A stretch of 64,000 bases of DNA from Cryptocoryne crispatula var. balansae (lineage: Eukaryota > Streptophyta > Magnoliopsida > Alismatales > Araceae), in NCBI GenBank assembly GCA_036172225.1, contig CM069918.1, forward strand, positions 26,574,561 through 26,638,560, written 5' to 3'. Under the pieces are notes generated by a model that worked only from the letters and a program-made list of their open reading frames with translations, did no database searches and was not told where the DNA came from. Position numbers and translations under genes: made by a program. Shown piece by piece: positions 1 to 11,904 of this stretch (position 1 is its first letter; each line of letters begins with the position of its first letter).

Positions 1-1068
1 TGAAGGTGGGCTTGAAGGCCCAAGAATGGTCAGAATCAAGAGGCACGTGGGCCCAAGATTTGAATGAGGGCCCGGTTGATGTTAATGGGCATGAGGGCTC
101 GATTGGATGTGATGGGCACAAAGACCCAATTGGAGGTTGAGCCCGAGGGACCTAATGAAAAGAGCGGGCACATGGATCCGATTTAAATGGTTAAGAGCAT
201 GATTGTAATTTAAAAGATTTGTGATGGACTCGCGGGCGCCATTGAAGGGTATGGTTGTGCAAACCTAGATTTGAAGAAATGGGGGCATGGGGGCCCGATT
301 TCAAAGAAATTTGGGCATGCAAGCCCATTTGTGAACGAATGGGGGCATGTGGGCCTGAAGTTGAAGGAGTGTGGGCATGTGTGCCCGAGGTTGATGGAAG
401 TGGGCATGTGGGCCCGATTTAGGAGAAATTTGGGCACATTGGGCCAATTGTAGCTAAACATGGGCACGTGAGCCTGGTTGAGGTGAATTGCGGGCACGTA
501 GGCCCGATGTAGAAAAATTAAGGGCACATGGGCCCGATTGGGGAGAATTGTGGGCACGTGGGCCCGATGGAAGGAAAGGGGCATGTAGGCCCAGTTGGGG
601 AAAGGAGCGTATGGGCCCAGTTGGATCAAGGGGGCAGTGGGCTTGTTTACTGAAAAGGGGCATGTGAGCCCGGTTGATGGAAAGGGGCGCATGGGCCCGG
701 TTGATGAAGAGGGGCACATGGGCCCGGTTGATGGAAAGTGGCACATGGGCCCAGTTGGAGAAAAGGGACATATGAGCCCGGTTGAAGGAAGGGCCTGGTT
801 GGATAAAGGGGGCACGCAGACCTAGTTGAATGATGGGGGCACATCGGTCTAGTTGATGAAAAGGGGCATATGGGCCCAGTTGAAGGAAAGGGGCATAAGA
901 GCCCCGTTGATGGAAAGGAGCACATGGGCCCGGTTGGATAAAGGGGGCACACAGGCCCGGTTGAATGAAAGGGGCATGTGGGCCCAATTGTATGAAAGGG
1001 GTACGCGGGCCCGATTGATGGAAAGGGGCATAAGAGCCCAATTGAGTGGAATGAAATATGGGTTGTGA
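1..1068. repeat. GC-rich minisatellite array, about 30 bp monomer
   Basis: Degenerate tandem repeats of about 27-33 bp fill this stretch. Most monomers carry a core like GGGCACATGGGCCCGGTTGA followed by an A/G-rich spacer ending in GAAAGG. The array probably starts before the window. Open frames on both strands are by-products of the repeat and are not genes. The same core recurs at 10575-11140 (inverted) and 60500-61510, so the array is probably part of an LTR-retrotransposon family. Tat-lineage gypsy elements are known to carry variable tandem repeats in their untranslated regions. Confidence 0.85.
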
Positions 1069-1300
1069 CCCTAAGTTTGAAAGATTATGGGCCCATGGTC
1101 CCGATTGATGACTGTAAGAAGAATAAAGAAAATGTGGTGTCCCTAAGATTGATGAGTTATGGGCCTATGGGCCCGATTGTTGATTTGAAAGAGAATAAAG
1201 AAAGGGTCGTGGCCCTAAGATTGATTGATTGTGGGCCCATAGGCTAGATTGTTGCTTAGGAGGAGAATGGGATAAGGGTTGTGGCCCTAAGATTGATGCT
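1069..1300. repeat. 72-bp higher-order repeat at the edge of the minisatellite
   Basis: The motif CCCTAAG recurs at 1069, 1141, 1213 and 1285, an exact 72-bp spacing. Each unit holds one GGGCCCATGG-type core plus an A-rich spacer with AATAAAGAAA. Three full units and part of a fourth are present. This looks like a longer unit derived from the 30-bp monomers next to it. Confidence 0.8.
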
Positions 1301-1632
1301 AAAGGATTTGCCTATCAATCTGGAGGAGGTCCTAGTATCCCTTTTCTAAAGTCTACATCCTTCTAAAGGCTTGTTGATTCATTCCCCATTTCGTTGACGA
1401 ATTCTATCCTCAATTTTCAATTCAGGAGTCAATTCTATCTCCCCAACTTCAGGGATCAATTCCAATGATGGCAGCATTTAATCTGTACTTGGTGAATCCT
1501 TGCCTAGTCCTTGACAATCTGTACTTGGTGATCCCCTCATCTAAGCTCCCTTCAGTAGGCTTCTCTTCAGGTTGTTCAATGGAATAAGGCATGCCTAGTC
1601 TAGGGGAATCCAAAAGGGTAGAAGGGTTTAGT
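1301..1632. other. Unassigned spacer
   Basis: This stretch lies between the minisatellite and the minus-strand gag remnant. It contains a short local duplication (AATCTGTACTTGGTGA at about 1479 and 1529). No coding sequence or element end was recognised. It may be the degraded downstream part of the minus-strand gypsy element. Confidence 0.4.
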
Positions 1633-3265
1633 TCAATCTCTTCTACTGGCTAACTTTGGTCTTGAGATATTGCGATGACATGCTGAGGAGTAGAAGTTGA
1701 TACCTCTGCCAGGGTAGGAGCACAAATGGTTGGAGTGATTAATTCCTCTGTCAAGGCAGGAGCTTGAAAAGTTGAAGTGACCGAATTGTCCACCATGGTA
1801 GAAGCATGGATGATTAGAGTGACTAGTTCCTCTGCCAAGCTGAGCATGAAGGGTTAAAGTGAATAAATCATCTACTATAGTAGGAGTAGAAATGATTGAA
1901 CTGATTGGTTCCTCTGTTGGGGTAGGAACATGAATGATAGGAGTGACTAGTTTCTCTGCCAAGGCAGAAGCAATAGAAGAAACAAGGGCCTTAACCAACT
2001 TAGGGTGAACCCTATTTTGAGGGGTTGATTGAATAGCCAAGGGTTGTTCGATTGGTGTCGGCATAGAAGTCGGTTCAGGCTGAAGAGCTATTGGTGAAAT
2101 TGGTTAAGGGGCCAAGGCTTGTGTGGTCGGCCGAGGAGGTGTTGCTGAAGTAGACTGAGAAGCTAAGGGCTAGATAATTGGCCGAGGGGCCTTTGGAAAT
2201 GTTGGTGGAGTCAAAGGCTGGGGAGCCGGCTTAGGTAATGAAGTATTTGCACAAGCGACAAGAGGAACTTGATTGTGCATAGTTGATTTCACCATTAGCA
2301 CGGGTTGCATGACCGGCTGAGGTTGGGGCATGGGTGGCCTAATCAACTGGCATCGAGGAGTCGGCCGATGATGATGATCTGGATGGGGTTGGGGAGGGCT
2401 CCTTTGTTTGTGCATAGTATCAATGCTCCTCTCAGGCATGGAGTTCAATTCATCATGATATTGCATTAATTCCACGTCTTCCTTTGCTTCCCCAATTATT
2501 GAATAACCTAGCCCATATCGTTGCAAAAATTTGGCCTTGATAATTTTAAAATCCCATATTTCTATTTCTCCTAGTAAAAAAACCATTCTAGGGCTACACC
2601 ATCCAATGATTGCCTTAAAAAATAGCAAGAGCTTTTCGATCATCTTGCCATCGAGATAATTTACTCAGAAAATCATTGACATGGCTAAAGGGGTCACCTG
2701 AGCCATTGTAGCAAAGGTAGGTCGGTGTTTGTGATGGAGGAATGTAGATACTATGGATGGGAGATTCAAGGGTTTCCTGATCCCTAGCAATGGGTGAAGA
2801 GGAATTCACTAGAGGGTAAGCATGTGGTACTCTTATAGGAGGGAGGTGAGTTGGTGTGCGAGCTGAAGAATGACCCACAATGCGGTGAGTAGGTGAAGTA
2901 ACATGGCAGGGCTGCCCAGGTGGGGTCATGGTAAGAGGTCAAACTGTCGATTGGGAAGGTGAGGTAGCTCGGTTGACTTTGGCTGGACCTTGATTTATAG
3001 GTGTCTTATTCTTCATTAGAGATTGTATGATTAACACTGCCTTGGGATCAAGATGAAAAGATAGTTCCTTAAAGAGTTGCTCCAAACTATATGGAACAGA
3101 CTGATGGGCAACCCCTTGCACTTCGGGTTCCATAGTAGCATTGACATGGCTCTCTGGTTGGACCATGGGTTGTTGTTAAAGCTTGTAGAGATCCGGCTCG
3201 TACTCTTGTTGCTTGTAGTAGTCCGACCTCCCAATGTGGCTTCCATACCTTTTCGCCATGGGCAT
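1633..3265 (-). pseudogene. Gypsy retrotransposon gag remnant, minus strand
   Basis: On the minus strand this reads as a degraded copy of the gag at 11905-17629. The start (ATG at 3265) and first 30 codons match that copy (RSDYYKQQEYEP against MSDYYGQEKEYE), and PMVQP.GHVNA.KEPE follows in both. The central Retrotrans_gag part is recognisable near 2540-2660 (FKIIKAKFLQRY). The stretch after it is shortened, with no zinc-finger motif, and passes straight into a proline-rich tail. In-frame stops (first at 3176-3178) and frameshifts break it. Gag would form the virus-like particle of the retrotransposon. This copy cannot encode it. Confidence 0.75.
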
Positions 3266-4110
3266 CCTATCAAACTTTCTAACAAGATGGTAGAAAAAAA
3301 GCAAGTGAAAAGTATAAATAAAAAGAGATTTTTTTTGTAGTGTTTCGTTGTGCTTCAATTTTTTTGTTTGTTTCAGTTTTGTTGTTTGGCAGACAAGTTG
3401 AACCCAAAAATTAAAGAGACTTTTGTTTTGTTTTTTTAGTTGTTTTGAAAGAATATTTTTTTGGGTTGTTTTCAATTGTGGTGAGCAAGCAAGTTATGCA
3501 AACAAGTTCTTATAATGACTACTCGGCAATTTTTTAGGTTGAAACCTTAGATTATATAGATTGTTTATCAATTGTTCACTCAAGTGGGTATGGTTCTTAT
3601 TGCTTTAATCTTCAAGACCTAAGGTTGTCACTCAATCACAACGAGTAGGTACTTGGGTTCTTTGGGGTTTTGGGAGAGTGGTACAACCGGCCCAATCGTG
3701 CGGAGAGGAATACTTCATGGATGGGGACTTACTGAGGTATTGATGGAAACAACCAAATCAACTAAGAAGGAATATCCCAGAAGAAAGGTTAGAATCCACA
3801 AAGAAGGTGTTTGGAGGGTGAGGGTGTGTTGGGAGAGAGAGCCCCTGCCTCGAATGCCCTACAAATCAGAACAAGTCTGGTATCCAATGCAAAAAGCTAA
3901 TGCAAAAGTAAAAATGGAGAGTAAGAGGAGAAGAAGCAATCAATGTGCAAAAACATGAAATAAAATGAAGTAACTAAATCGAGCATGCAATATGCAAACG
4001 AGACAAGCAATTATGCAACAAAATAAATAGTCTAGTGAGTAGAATCGAATTAGAATAAAACTAGTTGCACAAACAGATCAAGTTAGCACGGTTAAAGATA
4101 CTGGTTTAAT
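3266..4110 (-). other. 5' leader of the minus-strand gypsy element
   Basis: This lies between the primer-binding site and gag of the minus-strand element and is homologous, inverted, to the plus-strand leader (10389-10574 and 11141-11904). It lacks the roughly 570-bp minisatellite found in that leader. It contains T-rich runs and, antisense to gag at about 3653-3958, an open frame that is also open in the other copy (see findings). Confidence 0.7.
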
Positions 4111-4123
4111 CCCATCGTGGTGC
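4111..4123 (-). other. Primer-binding site (minus-strand element)
   Basis: Read on the minus strand, TGGCACCACGATGGG follows the LTR end by about seven bases. This is the usual position for a tRNA primer-binding site, and TGG pairs with the tRNA CCA end. The same site appears beside the LTRs at 7081 and 10363. I did not assign the tRNA. Confidence 0.65.
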
Positions 4124-4131
4124 CAAAAGGC

Positions 4132-6278
4132 TGTCGACTCTGAAATGGGTTCCAGATCGTCACCTCAAGAAATGGTGATGATGGAATAAGGGAAAGGGAG
4201 TTATTCAAAAAACACTTGGAAAGTGGTAAAATCCTCACCATGGTCCCACACTCACATTGATCCCCGAACTTTCATCTCACGGTGTCGCTCAAGCACCGGA
4301 GATGGTTCGGGTCGTGTGGGAGGAGAGGAAAGGATAAATGAACTTAGAACATGAATAAGAGAAGAAGTGGTCGCTAGGAGCCACGGGTTCCGATTTATGA
4401 AATAAAAACATGAGATGAATTGACTGTGTACCTTAGCGTGTGAGATGATATGTGGGTTAAACCTTCTTCCTCATCGGCTGGCCAATGAAAAAGAGTCTCC
4501 AACCGATGCTAGCTTGATAAACCTATGCAACTAGTAGACAAAGAAGACAATAAAACAAATGAAAGAAGGATTAGAATTGAGTGAATTGACAAAGAAGACA
4601 ATTGGAAACATACTCACCAGACTCAGGGTTAACCCTAACCTCTTTTTTTGTTATTTTGTGATGTATGAAATGATGCAAAACTGAATAAAAATGATGCTTA
4701 AATATAAACAAAATTATATGAATGAATAGAAAGCAAAGAGAATATGAATGATTAAATAATACACAACCCAGGCAAAGTGGCAACCGGGTTGAACAGATTA
4801 AATGTAAACTGTGCAGTTCTGATGCAGAGACCACAATGGACACCACCAATGTCAGAATCAAGTTCTGTTTGTTTCAAAATAAAAAGGACTCACCAAAGGT
4901 GGTTTGATATTTAGACAAGTTTTCTTGAATTCTTTCATAAGTGGTATGAATTTACCTGAAAGTTCTGTTGTTGGAAGTGAAGTTCTGTGACCCACCAGCG
5001 CAATGTCGATGTAGGATGTACCACGGGCACCACAGATATTTTAATTGAATGATTCTTATTTTAAATGAAATAGAACTTACCGAGGAACAATTTCTACGAA
5101 AGATGTATGGGCTGAATCTGAAAGTAAGTTCAGAGAATTTTACTGAGAAGATGATGACCAAGAAGAGGAGACTTTGGATCTATCTGCGTAGAGTTGGTGT
5201 AGAAGCTGTCACGAGCTAAGGAAATTTTGGAATCGATCTATGTTTGTTGAATATCAAAGATAGCTCGATGAAGCACACTTCTTCTAAAAGAAGCTAGGCC
5301 GTAAAATGATCAGAAAGATCTCTAGAAGCTGATGATCAGCAAATCAGCACGTCGGAGCATAGACCGGTTTCTCCTTCACTTCGGGATGATCTCTGGGTGT
5401 CAGGATGAAGAGAGAATGATTTGGGAAGGTTGGGATGAGCCAAGGGTGGCTGAGATATGAGATAAATATCCCTGGAAGATGGGTATGCCCTCTTAGGTCG
5501 TTCATATGAGTCTCCCTTTATAGGCAATGAGAAACAGATCAAAAAATAGCAAGTTTTGATACATCTGACCTTAGGTTGGATTTTCTCCATTTAATGATGC
5601 TAATTTTTATCTTGAGACTTCTAGAAACATACCCAACTGATTTATAGGGATTTAAAGCCTTGTATCACCTTCCCCATGTTCAAAATATGTCTCCACTTAA
5701 GAGGAAACAAATCTGGTCTAAAAATAGCAAGTTTTGATGTACAAGACAACAAGTTGGATTACCATCATTTGACTACGCTAATTTTTACCATGAAGCTTAC
5801 AAATATTTTACCAATATACGGAGGAGTAAAAAGGAGATAAGGTCATGAATTGGTCAGAGATGTGTCCAATGGGCTAGACTTGCATGCAATTGGGCTTGAT
5901 CAAGGGTGTGTGCTGACAGAATTGCACGTTTGATTTTCGAAGGGTGTTGCAGACAAATGGGAGATCAGAATTGAATGTCGTTTGTTGCACTGAAAAGAGG
6001 ACTAAGATGAAAATATTATTCATGTTGAAGACTTCTTCAGTAGACTTCCACAAAATCCTATGAATAATTTTTAAATAGAGGAGATGTTGAGAAAAACATA
6101 ATATGGCACACAACCAAGAGCAACATGGAAGTAAGAATGGGCTCTAACTTGTCCTCAGATTTTCAGTAAACTTCTTAGCTCATCCAAAATGGTGGTTCAA
6201 CATGATTTTAGTGGTCTAAAAGAGATATTGCTAATGGAATAAGGGTTTAAGCTCCAAATTAGCTCCATATAAGCCACA
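4132..6278 (-). mobile_element. LTR of the gypsy family, minus orientation
   Basis: The 3' end of the LTR (plus strand TGTCGACTCTG at 4132) adjoins a primer-binding site. The body matches the solo LTR at 52062-54470 over most of its length: shared blocks include the tRNA-like side, CACACTCACATTGATCCC near 4250 and the AAAAATAGCAAGTTTTGAT block. A minus-strand TATAAA lies at 5517-5522. The outer end is placed at AGCCACA (6278) because homology to the intact LTR end stops there. This boundary is approximate, and the end is altered from the family terminus TGTAGACACGCC. Confidence 0.7.
5517..5522 (-). promoter_or_regulatory. Probable LTR TATA box
   Basis: TATAAA on the minus strand sits at the same place in the LTR as CTATAAATTGAG at 14576-14582 of the solo LTR. 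It is the likely core promoter of the retrotransposon. Confidence 0.45.
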
Positions 6279-7058
6279 TTGTTGTTCTAATCTATTTCTT
6301 CTAAGTGTTTTAGGCACAAGTAGAACTTTACACTCCTTGACAAAGGTCAAGGCAGACTGCAACTTGCAAGAAGGATAAGCCATATTGTCATTCTAATCTC
6401 TTTTTCTGTGTGTTTCAATAATGAAGAACAAACATAAAGAATTTTTCACAACAAGGCGATGCACGCTGCTTCCCTCCCCTAAGAATTCTTAGGAGGAGGT
6501 GTCATCATAACCTCAGCCTCTACTTTGCCGAGAAATTTTTGCTCTATGTCTTCATTAAGGCACATGAACTCTTTTGTGAGAATGCATGTCATCACACTGC
6601 AAACTTACCATCATCATTTCTTTTCTTAGCGTATATTAGGTGCATTACTACTTATTTTATGCATTGATGTTGAAGGCCGCAAGTGGAAAGAAGACTGGGC
6701 CCGGGATCCCCTTCATCAAAATCTACGATGGTAGGGTCATCTTTTGTGCTCACAAATAAGCCAAAATTTGTGCTTTAAGGGATGATGGTTCTCGAATGGG
6801 TATCTTGACCTCATAGACAATCTATATCTTCAACTATTTGTTAAGCAAGTCTTGTTTTGTTTTCTTGAGCCTCGCATACATCATGTAGTATTAGTTGCAT
6901 TGAAATTTTTTGTTATCATTGCATATATCCATTCATGATCTTCTACCTCTGTCAGGATATTTTTGAACCCTACTAGGGATATTCTCTCATCGTATACGCC
7001 GATTCTGATCTTTCTAATATCCCACTATGTTTTCTAATATCCCACCATGTCTTCTAAT
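6279..7058. other. Unassigned region between two minus-strand LTRs
   Basis: This may be the internal part of the element whose LTR starts at 7081, since a primer-binding site lies at its right end. A direct duplication with about 106-bp spacing is visible (AAGCCACATTGTTGTTCTAA at 6271, AAGCCATATTGTCATTCTAA at about 6377). TATCCCACYATG repeats near 7018-7045. Short minus-strand stretches look protein-like (for example VYEVKIPIREPSSLKAQI from about 6800), but with many stops. I could not assign a domain. Confidence 0.4.
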
Positions 7059-7060
7059 CC

Positions 7061-7074
7061 CACCGTGATCGCCA
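7061..7074 (-). other. Primer-binding site beside the LTR at 7081
   Basis: On the minus strand TGGCGATCACGGTGGG follows the LTR end after a short A/T spacer. It matches the site after 10363 (TGGCGACCACAGTGGGA) with few changes. Confidence 0.65.
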
Positions 7075-7080
7075 AAAAGC

Positions 7081-8422
7081 TATCGACTCCAGAAATAGGT
7101 TCTGTATCAGCACCTCAAGAAAAGGTGAAAGATAGAATAGGGGAAAGGGAGTGAATCAGAAAACACTCAAAAAGTGGTAAAATTCTCACATCGGTCCCAC
7201 ACTCACATTGATCCCTGAACTTTCATCTCACAGCATCGCTCGAGCACCGGAGATGGTTTAGGTCGTGTGGGAGGCGAGTGAGAAATAAATAACTTAATGC
7301 ATAAGAAGATTGAAGATAAGTGGTTGCTAGGAGCCGCGGGCTCCGCTTTATGTAATAGAAATACAAAAAGGTTGACCGTGTGTATCCTAGCACGGGAGAT
7401 GATTTGCGGGTTAAACCTTCTTCCTTGTCAGCTAGCCGATGAGGGAGAGTCCAACTGGTGCTAGCTCGATCAATCTGTGCAACTTAGAACATTAAACCAA
7501 GTGAAAGAAAAGATTAAAACTATGGGAAGTGTAGAAACTGTAAAAAAGAAGATGAATAAAAAGAGCAATCGGGTTTGAACTCACCGGATTCAGGGTAAGC
7601 CTTAACCCCTTTTATTGGATTTTTGGTTATTTAAAGATGATGCAAAAATAACATAAAATATGTTCCAACAAGTAAATGAACTGTGTTAAGAGAAACTCAT
7701 GAGATGAAACGGCTTGAGTTGAAGTCGAGATGAGTGAAACTAGCCGGTTCGGGTAGCCTTGCACCCCTCTGCTATGACTTTGGTGTATAGAATTCTATGG
7801 ATGACCCCGATGTCAGAATCGAGTGCTGTTTGTTTCTATGGATGGAGAACTCAGAGTGGAAGAGATCTCTTGTTGATGACTTCTCCGAAATATGTCCTTA
7901 AAGGCATGTAAAAATTATGGAAGTGAACGGATATAGAAAACTGAATCTGGATGTACGCTCTCAGTGCAGCAATCGCCACAGGCAGACAGCAAGTCAGAAT
8001 CGAGTGCTGACAGTTGCAAATGAAAGAGGAAGAGGATAGGAACAACTATTATGTTGACACTTTTGTAGAAGAAGCATCAAATTTTCTGTATAAGTCGATG
8101 AAGTCCGGTGATGCAGAGCACACGGATGGGGCCTTCTCCTTCGCTTTGGGATCGATCTCTCGACGTCGGATCGGATTTGAACGTCGGGACGGACTCGGGA
8201 GGGAGCTTGGATGACGTCAAAATGAGCTAGAGCATAGGTGGTAACCCCGGGTCGTTTGGAATAGCCCTCAACTTATAGAGATGGAGAACCGGTTCAAAAC
8301 AGGGAAACTGGCCACCCCCCCCCCCCCCCCGTTTCAAAACAAGGAAACTAACCATAGGTTGGATTTCCTCCATTTAATGCTGCTAATTTTCATCTCGAGG
8401 CTTCTAGAAACTTACCCAGCTG
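7081..8422 (-). mobile_element. Truncated gypsy LTR, minus orientation
   Basis: This is the 3' part of the family LTR, starting on the plus strand with TATCGACTCC. The expected TG dinucleotide is changed to TA. It follows the intact LTRs through the CACACTCACATTGATCCC block and the cytosine run at 8315-8330, to CTTCTAGAAACTTACCCAG. At about 8422 the sequence switches to the opposite orientation of the same LTR family. The LTR 5' part is therefore missing. Confidence 0.75.
8315..8330. repeat. Run of 16 cytosines
   Basis: A pure C run lies inside the LTR. Such a run is prone to sequencing and assembly length errors. Confidence 0.9.
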
Positions 8423-10363
8423 ATCGATGATTTTGGGTTTTTCAATCGTACCAGACTTGTTCGGTTATCATTTTAAGTCATCTCGAGTTGACCTGAGATT
8501 CCTCGACCAAAACCGTGTTTTTTGGATCTCCGCCAGGGTTTCTGGCTTTTCGTAGAATGGTAAACCAGTAGTCAAAGCCCTGTGTGAATACCTCAGGAGT
8601 CAAGCTAGCTAGTTTATTGACTTGAGGAGATGCAGTTGAAGGTCCTCTTTCCAACGCAACAAATGGGAGCTGAATCGGATGTCCCGTTTGTAAGTTATAG
8701 CTTGCGGAACATGAACACAAGAGAGAGAGTGTACCGCACCCTCGTCCCCCTTGAAAGGGGAGGGCACGGTCACCACACCCCCACTGTGAGGGCGCGCCCT
8801 GTGCGCGCTCGCTCTCTTTGAAAGGGGAGGGCGCGATCGGTTTCCAGAAATTGGAAATTGCCTTAGTTTACACCTTCTAAACTAGTTTTTGGGAAGGTTT
8901 CCCCCTCTAATTTTCGATTATTTTGATCATGCCCCTAGGTCGTGGATGCGTTCATCTTATTAAGTCCGAATTTTAGCAATTTTTGGAAGGTTCCAATGAT
9001 TTTTAGTAATGAAACGCTGAACGCACCCCTACCTCCCTTGAAAGAAGAGGGCACGCTGACTGCGCCCTCACCTAAGGGTGGTGTCTGTGCTTCCTGCACG
9101 CCATTACCTTCTTTGAAACGGTGGGGCGCAATCGGCCAGTTTTCTTGTTTTGAACCGGTTATCCATCTCTAAAAATTGAGGGCTATTCCCAACGACCCAG
9201 GGTTACCACCCACACTCTAGCTCATCCTGGGGTCATGCAATTTCCCTCCCGAGGCCGTCCCAATGTTCAAATCCGATCCGACGTCGAGAGATCGATCCCG
9301 AAGCGATGGAGAAGGCCCAATCTGTGTGTTCTACATCACCAAATTTCATAGGCTTCTACAGAAAATTTGACGCTTCTTCTACCAAAGTGGTAAACATAAG
9401 AGTTGTTCCTCTCTTCGTCCTCTTTCATTTTCAACTAGAAGCACCCAATTCTAACTTGAGATATGTCCGTAGTGATTGCTTCACCGATGGCGTACATCCA
9501 GGTTTTGTGCTTCTTATCTATTCACTTTCATAATTTTTACAGGCCTGTACTGATGGATTCTAGAGAAGTAATCAACAGGAGATCTCTTCCTCTCTGAGTT
9601 ATCCATCCATAAAAACAAATGGTACTCTATCTCAACATCGGGGTCGTCCATAGAATTCTCTACACCAAAGTCGCACCAAAGGGGTGCAAGGCTACCCGAA
9701 CCGGCTAGTTTCACTCATCTCGGCATCAACTCAAGCCGTTTCATCTCATAAGTTTCTCTTAACTCAGTTCATTTACTTGTTAGAACATCTTTTAAGTTAG
9801 TTTTACATCATCTTTATGTAACAAAAAATACAAAAAAAGGGGTTAAGGCTCACCCCGAGTCCAATAAGTCCGAACCCTATTGCTCTTTTTATTCATCTTC
9901 TTTATTACAATTTCTACACTTCCCATAGTTCTAATCTTTTCCCTCACTTGGTTTATTGTTCTATGTTGCACAGGTTGATCAAGCTAGCACCGGTTGGACT
10001 CACCCCCATCGGCCGGCTGACGAGGAAGAAGGTTTAACCCGCGTATCATCTCTTGTGCTAAGGTACACAACCACTTTCTTTTTTTTCCATTACATAAGCG
10101 AAGCCTGCGGCTCCTGGCGACCACTTTTTCTCTTATTCATGTTCTAACTCATTCCTATTTCTCACTCTCCTCTCACACAACCCGAACCGTCTCTCCGGTG
10201 CTTGAGCGACGCTGGAGATGAAAGTTCGGGGATCAATGTGAGTGTAGGACCGAGGTGAGGATTTTATCACTTTCTGAGTGTTTTCCGATTCACTCCCTTT
10301 ATCCTATTCTATCTTCCACCTTTTCTTGAGATGACGATCCGGAACCCGTTTCTAGAGTTGACA
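8423..10363 (+). mobile_element. Gypsy 5' LTR, plus orientation, truncated at its 5' end
   Basis: Inverted homology to the solo LTR is clear. 8430-8720 pairs with 15900-16170, and 9130-10363 pairs with 7081-8290. The 3' end GAGTTGACA at 10363 is followed by a primer-binding site and then the plus-strand leader and gag. U3 contains several copies of a GC-rich block with CCCTTGAAAGGGGAGGGC (8745-9120), as does the solo LTR at 14615-15045. The 5' terminus TGTAGACACGCC is absent, because the LTR begins at the tail-to-tail junction. Confidence 0.75.
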
Positions 10364-10369
10364 GCTTTT

Positions 10370-10386
10370 TGGCGACCACAGTGGGA
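10370..10386 (+). other. Primer-binding site of the plus-strand gypsy element
   Basis: TGGCGACCACAGTGGGA begins six bases after the LTR end. Position and TGG start fit a tRNA primer-binding site. The tRNA species is not assigned. Confidence 0.7.
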
Positions 10387-10574
10387 CAACCAATGTCTTC
10401 AACCGTGCTAGCTTGATTCAACCGTGCAACTAGTTGTTTTACGATTTGGTTACCACTTGAACTGGTTTGTCCTTTACCCTTTTCATGTCAATTTAACTTT
10501 AAACTTGTTGTTTACTCTTCCTTTAAGATTATCTCCCATGTGGACTTGATTTTGTTGTCTTTAGTTACAACTCG

Positions 10575-11140
10575 GTTCCGACGTGAACCACTCTTTTCTT
10601 ATTATAAACCGGTTCCCGCATGACCACCTTTCTTTTCCAACTCGTTTCCCACATGAACCAACTTATTTTCAGATCGGTCCCCGCGTGGACCACCTCTTTG
10701 TAGCACCATCAGATTGGCCCATGTGGCCCTCTTTCCATTTTGTCATCTTTTACACTGGTTCCCGTGTGAACCACCATTTTCTTCATAAAAACCGGTTCCC
10801 ACGTGAACCAACCCCTTTTCTAAACCGGTTCCCATGTGAACAAACCCACTTGCAGATCGGTCCCCACATGGACCACCCCTTTGCACCACTATAGATTGAC
10901 CCCACGTGGCCTTCCTTTTCTTTCTCCAATCAAACAAACCAGTTCCCGCGTGAACCACCCCTTTTCCTTCAAAAACAGGTTCCAGCATGAACCACCCACC
11001 TTTCCAAAACTTGGCTCCCGTGTGAGCCATTTTATTTTCAAATTGGTCCCCGCGTGGACCATCCCTTTTATATTCACTTCAGATTTGTTCCCACTTGGAC
11101 ACTCCATCATAAGCTGATTCCCACGCGAACCACCTTTTAG
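10575..11140 (+). repeat. Minisatellite inside the gypsy 5' leader
   Basis: About 18 degenerate repeats of 28-33 bp with cores such as CGGTTCCCACGTGAACCA. Some monomers read GGCCCATGTGGCC, the complement of the core at 1-1068. Many cores are near-palindromes around CACGTG. Open frames on both strands are repeat by-products. The equivalent leader of the minus-strand copy lacks this block, so the array has expanded or been lost since the copies diverged. Confidence 0.85.
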
Positions 11141-11904
11141 TTATTAGTTTCTATTTACTTGTTTTATTGCTTGTCTTGCTTGTATACTCTTGCTTGATTT
11201 ATTTAATAGCTTTCTTTCATTTTAATGCTTGTGCACATTGTTTGCTTATTCTTCTCTTACCCTCCATTTTTCCTTTTGCATTAGCTTTTTGCATTGGGTA
11301 CCGGACTTGTTCCGATCCGTAGGGCATTCGAGGCGGGGGCTCTCTCTCCCAACACACCCTCACCCTCCAAACACCTTCTTGGTGGATTCTAACATCTCTT
11401 CTGGGATATTCCTTCCTAGTTGATTTAGTTGTTTCCATCAAGGCCTCTGTAAGTCCCCATCCATGGAATATTCCTCTTTGCACGATTGGGCCAGTTGTAC
11501 CACTTTCCCAAAACCTGAAGAACCCAAGTACCTACTCGTGGTGATTGAGTGACAACCTTAGGTCTTGAAGATTGAAGCAATAGGAGCCATACCTACTTGA
11601 GTGAAAAATTTCTAACAAACTATCTAATCTAAGGTTTCAACCCAAAAATTTTCTAGTAGTCATTTTAAAAACTTGTTTGCATAACTTGCTTGCTCACCAA
11701 AAATGGAAAACAACTAAAAATTCCTTCTTTCCAAAAACAAAATAAAAAATCTCTTTAATTTTTGTGTTCAACTTGTTTGCCAAACAACAAAATTGAAACA
11801 AAATAAAATCAAACAAAAATAAAGCATAACCAAGAAAGAATTCTCTTTGCATTTACACCTTTCATTCGCTTTCCTTCAACCATTTTGTTGGAAAGTTTGA
11901 CAAG
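11141..11904 (+). other. 5' leader of the plus-strand gypsy element
   Basis: This is the non-coding leader between the minisatellite and gag, homologous to 3266-3960 on the other strand. The block at 11217-11530 is open on the antisense strand in the same frame as its homologue. Confidence 0.65.

Noticed and set aside
210..1041. Long minus-strand open frames rich in Pro, His and Cys in the first kilobase
   Set aside because: They are translations of the 30-bp minisatellite, with equivalent frames on the other strand. No protein family character is seen.
10583..11117. Open frames on both strands at 10.6-11.1 kb
   Set aside because: Translation of the leader minisatellite.
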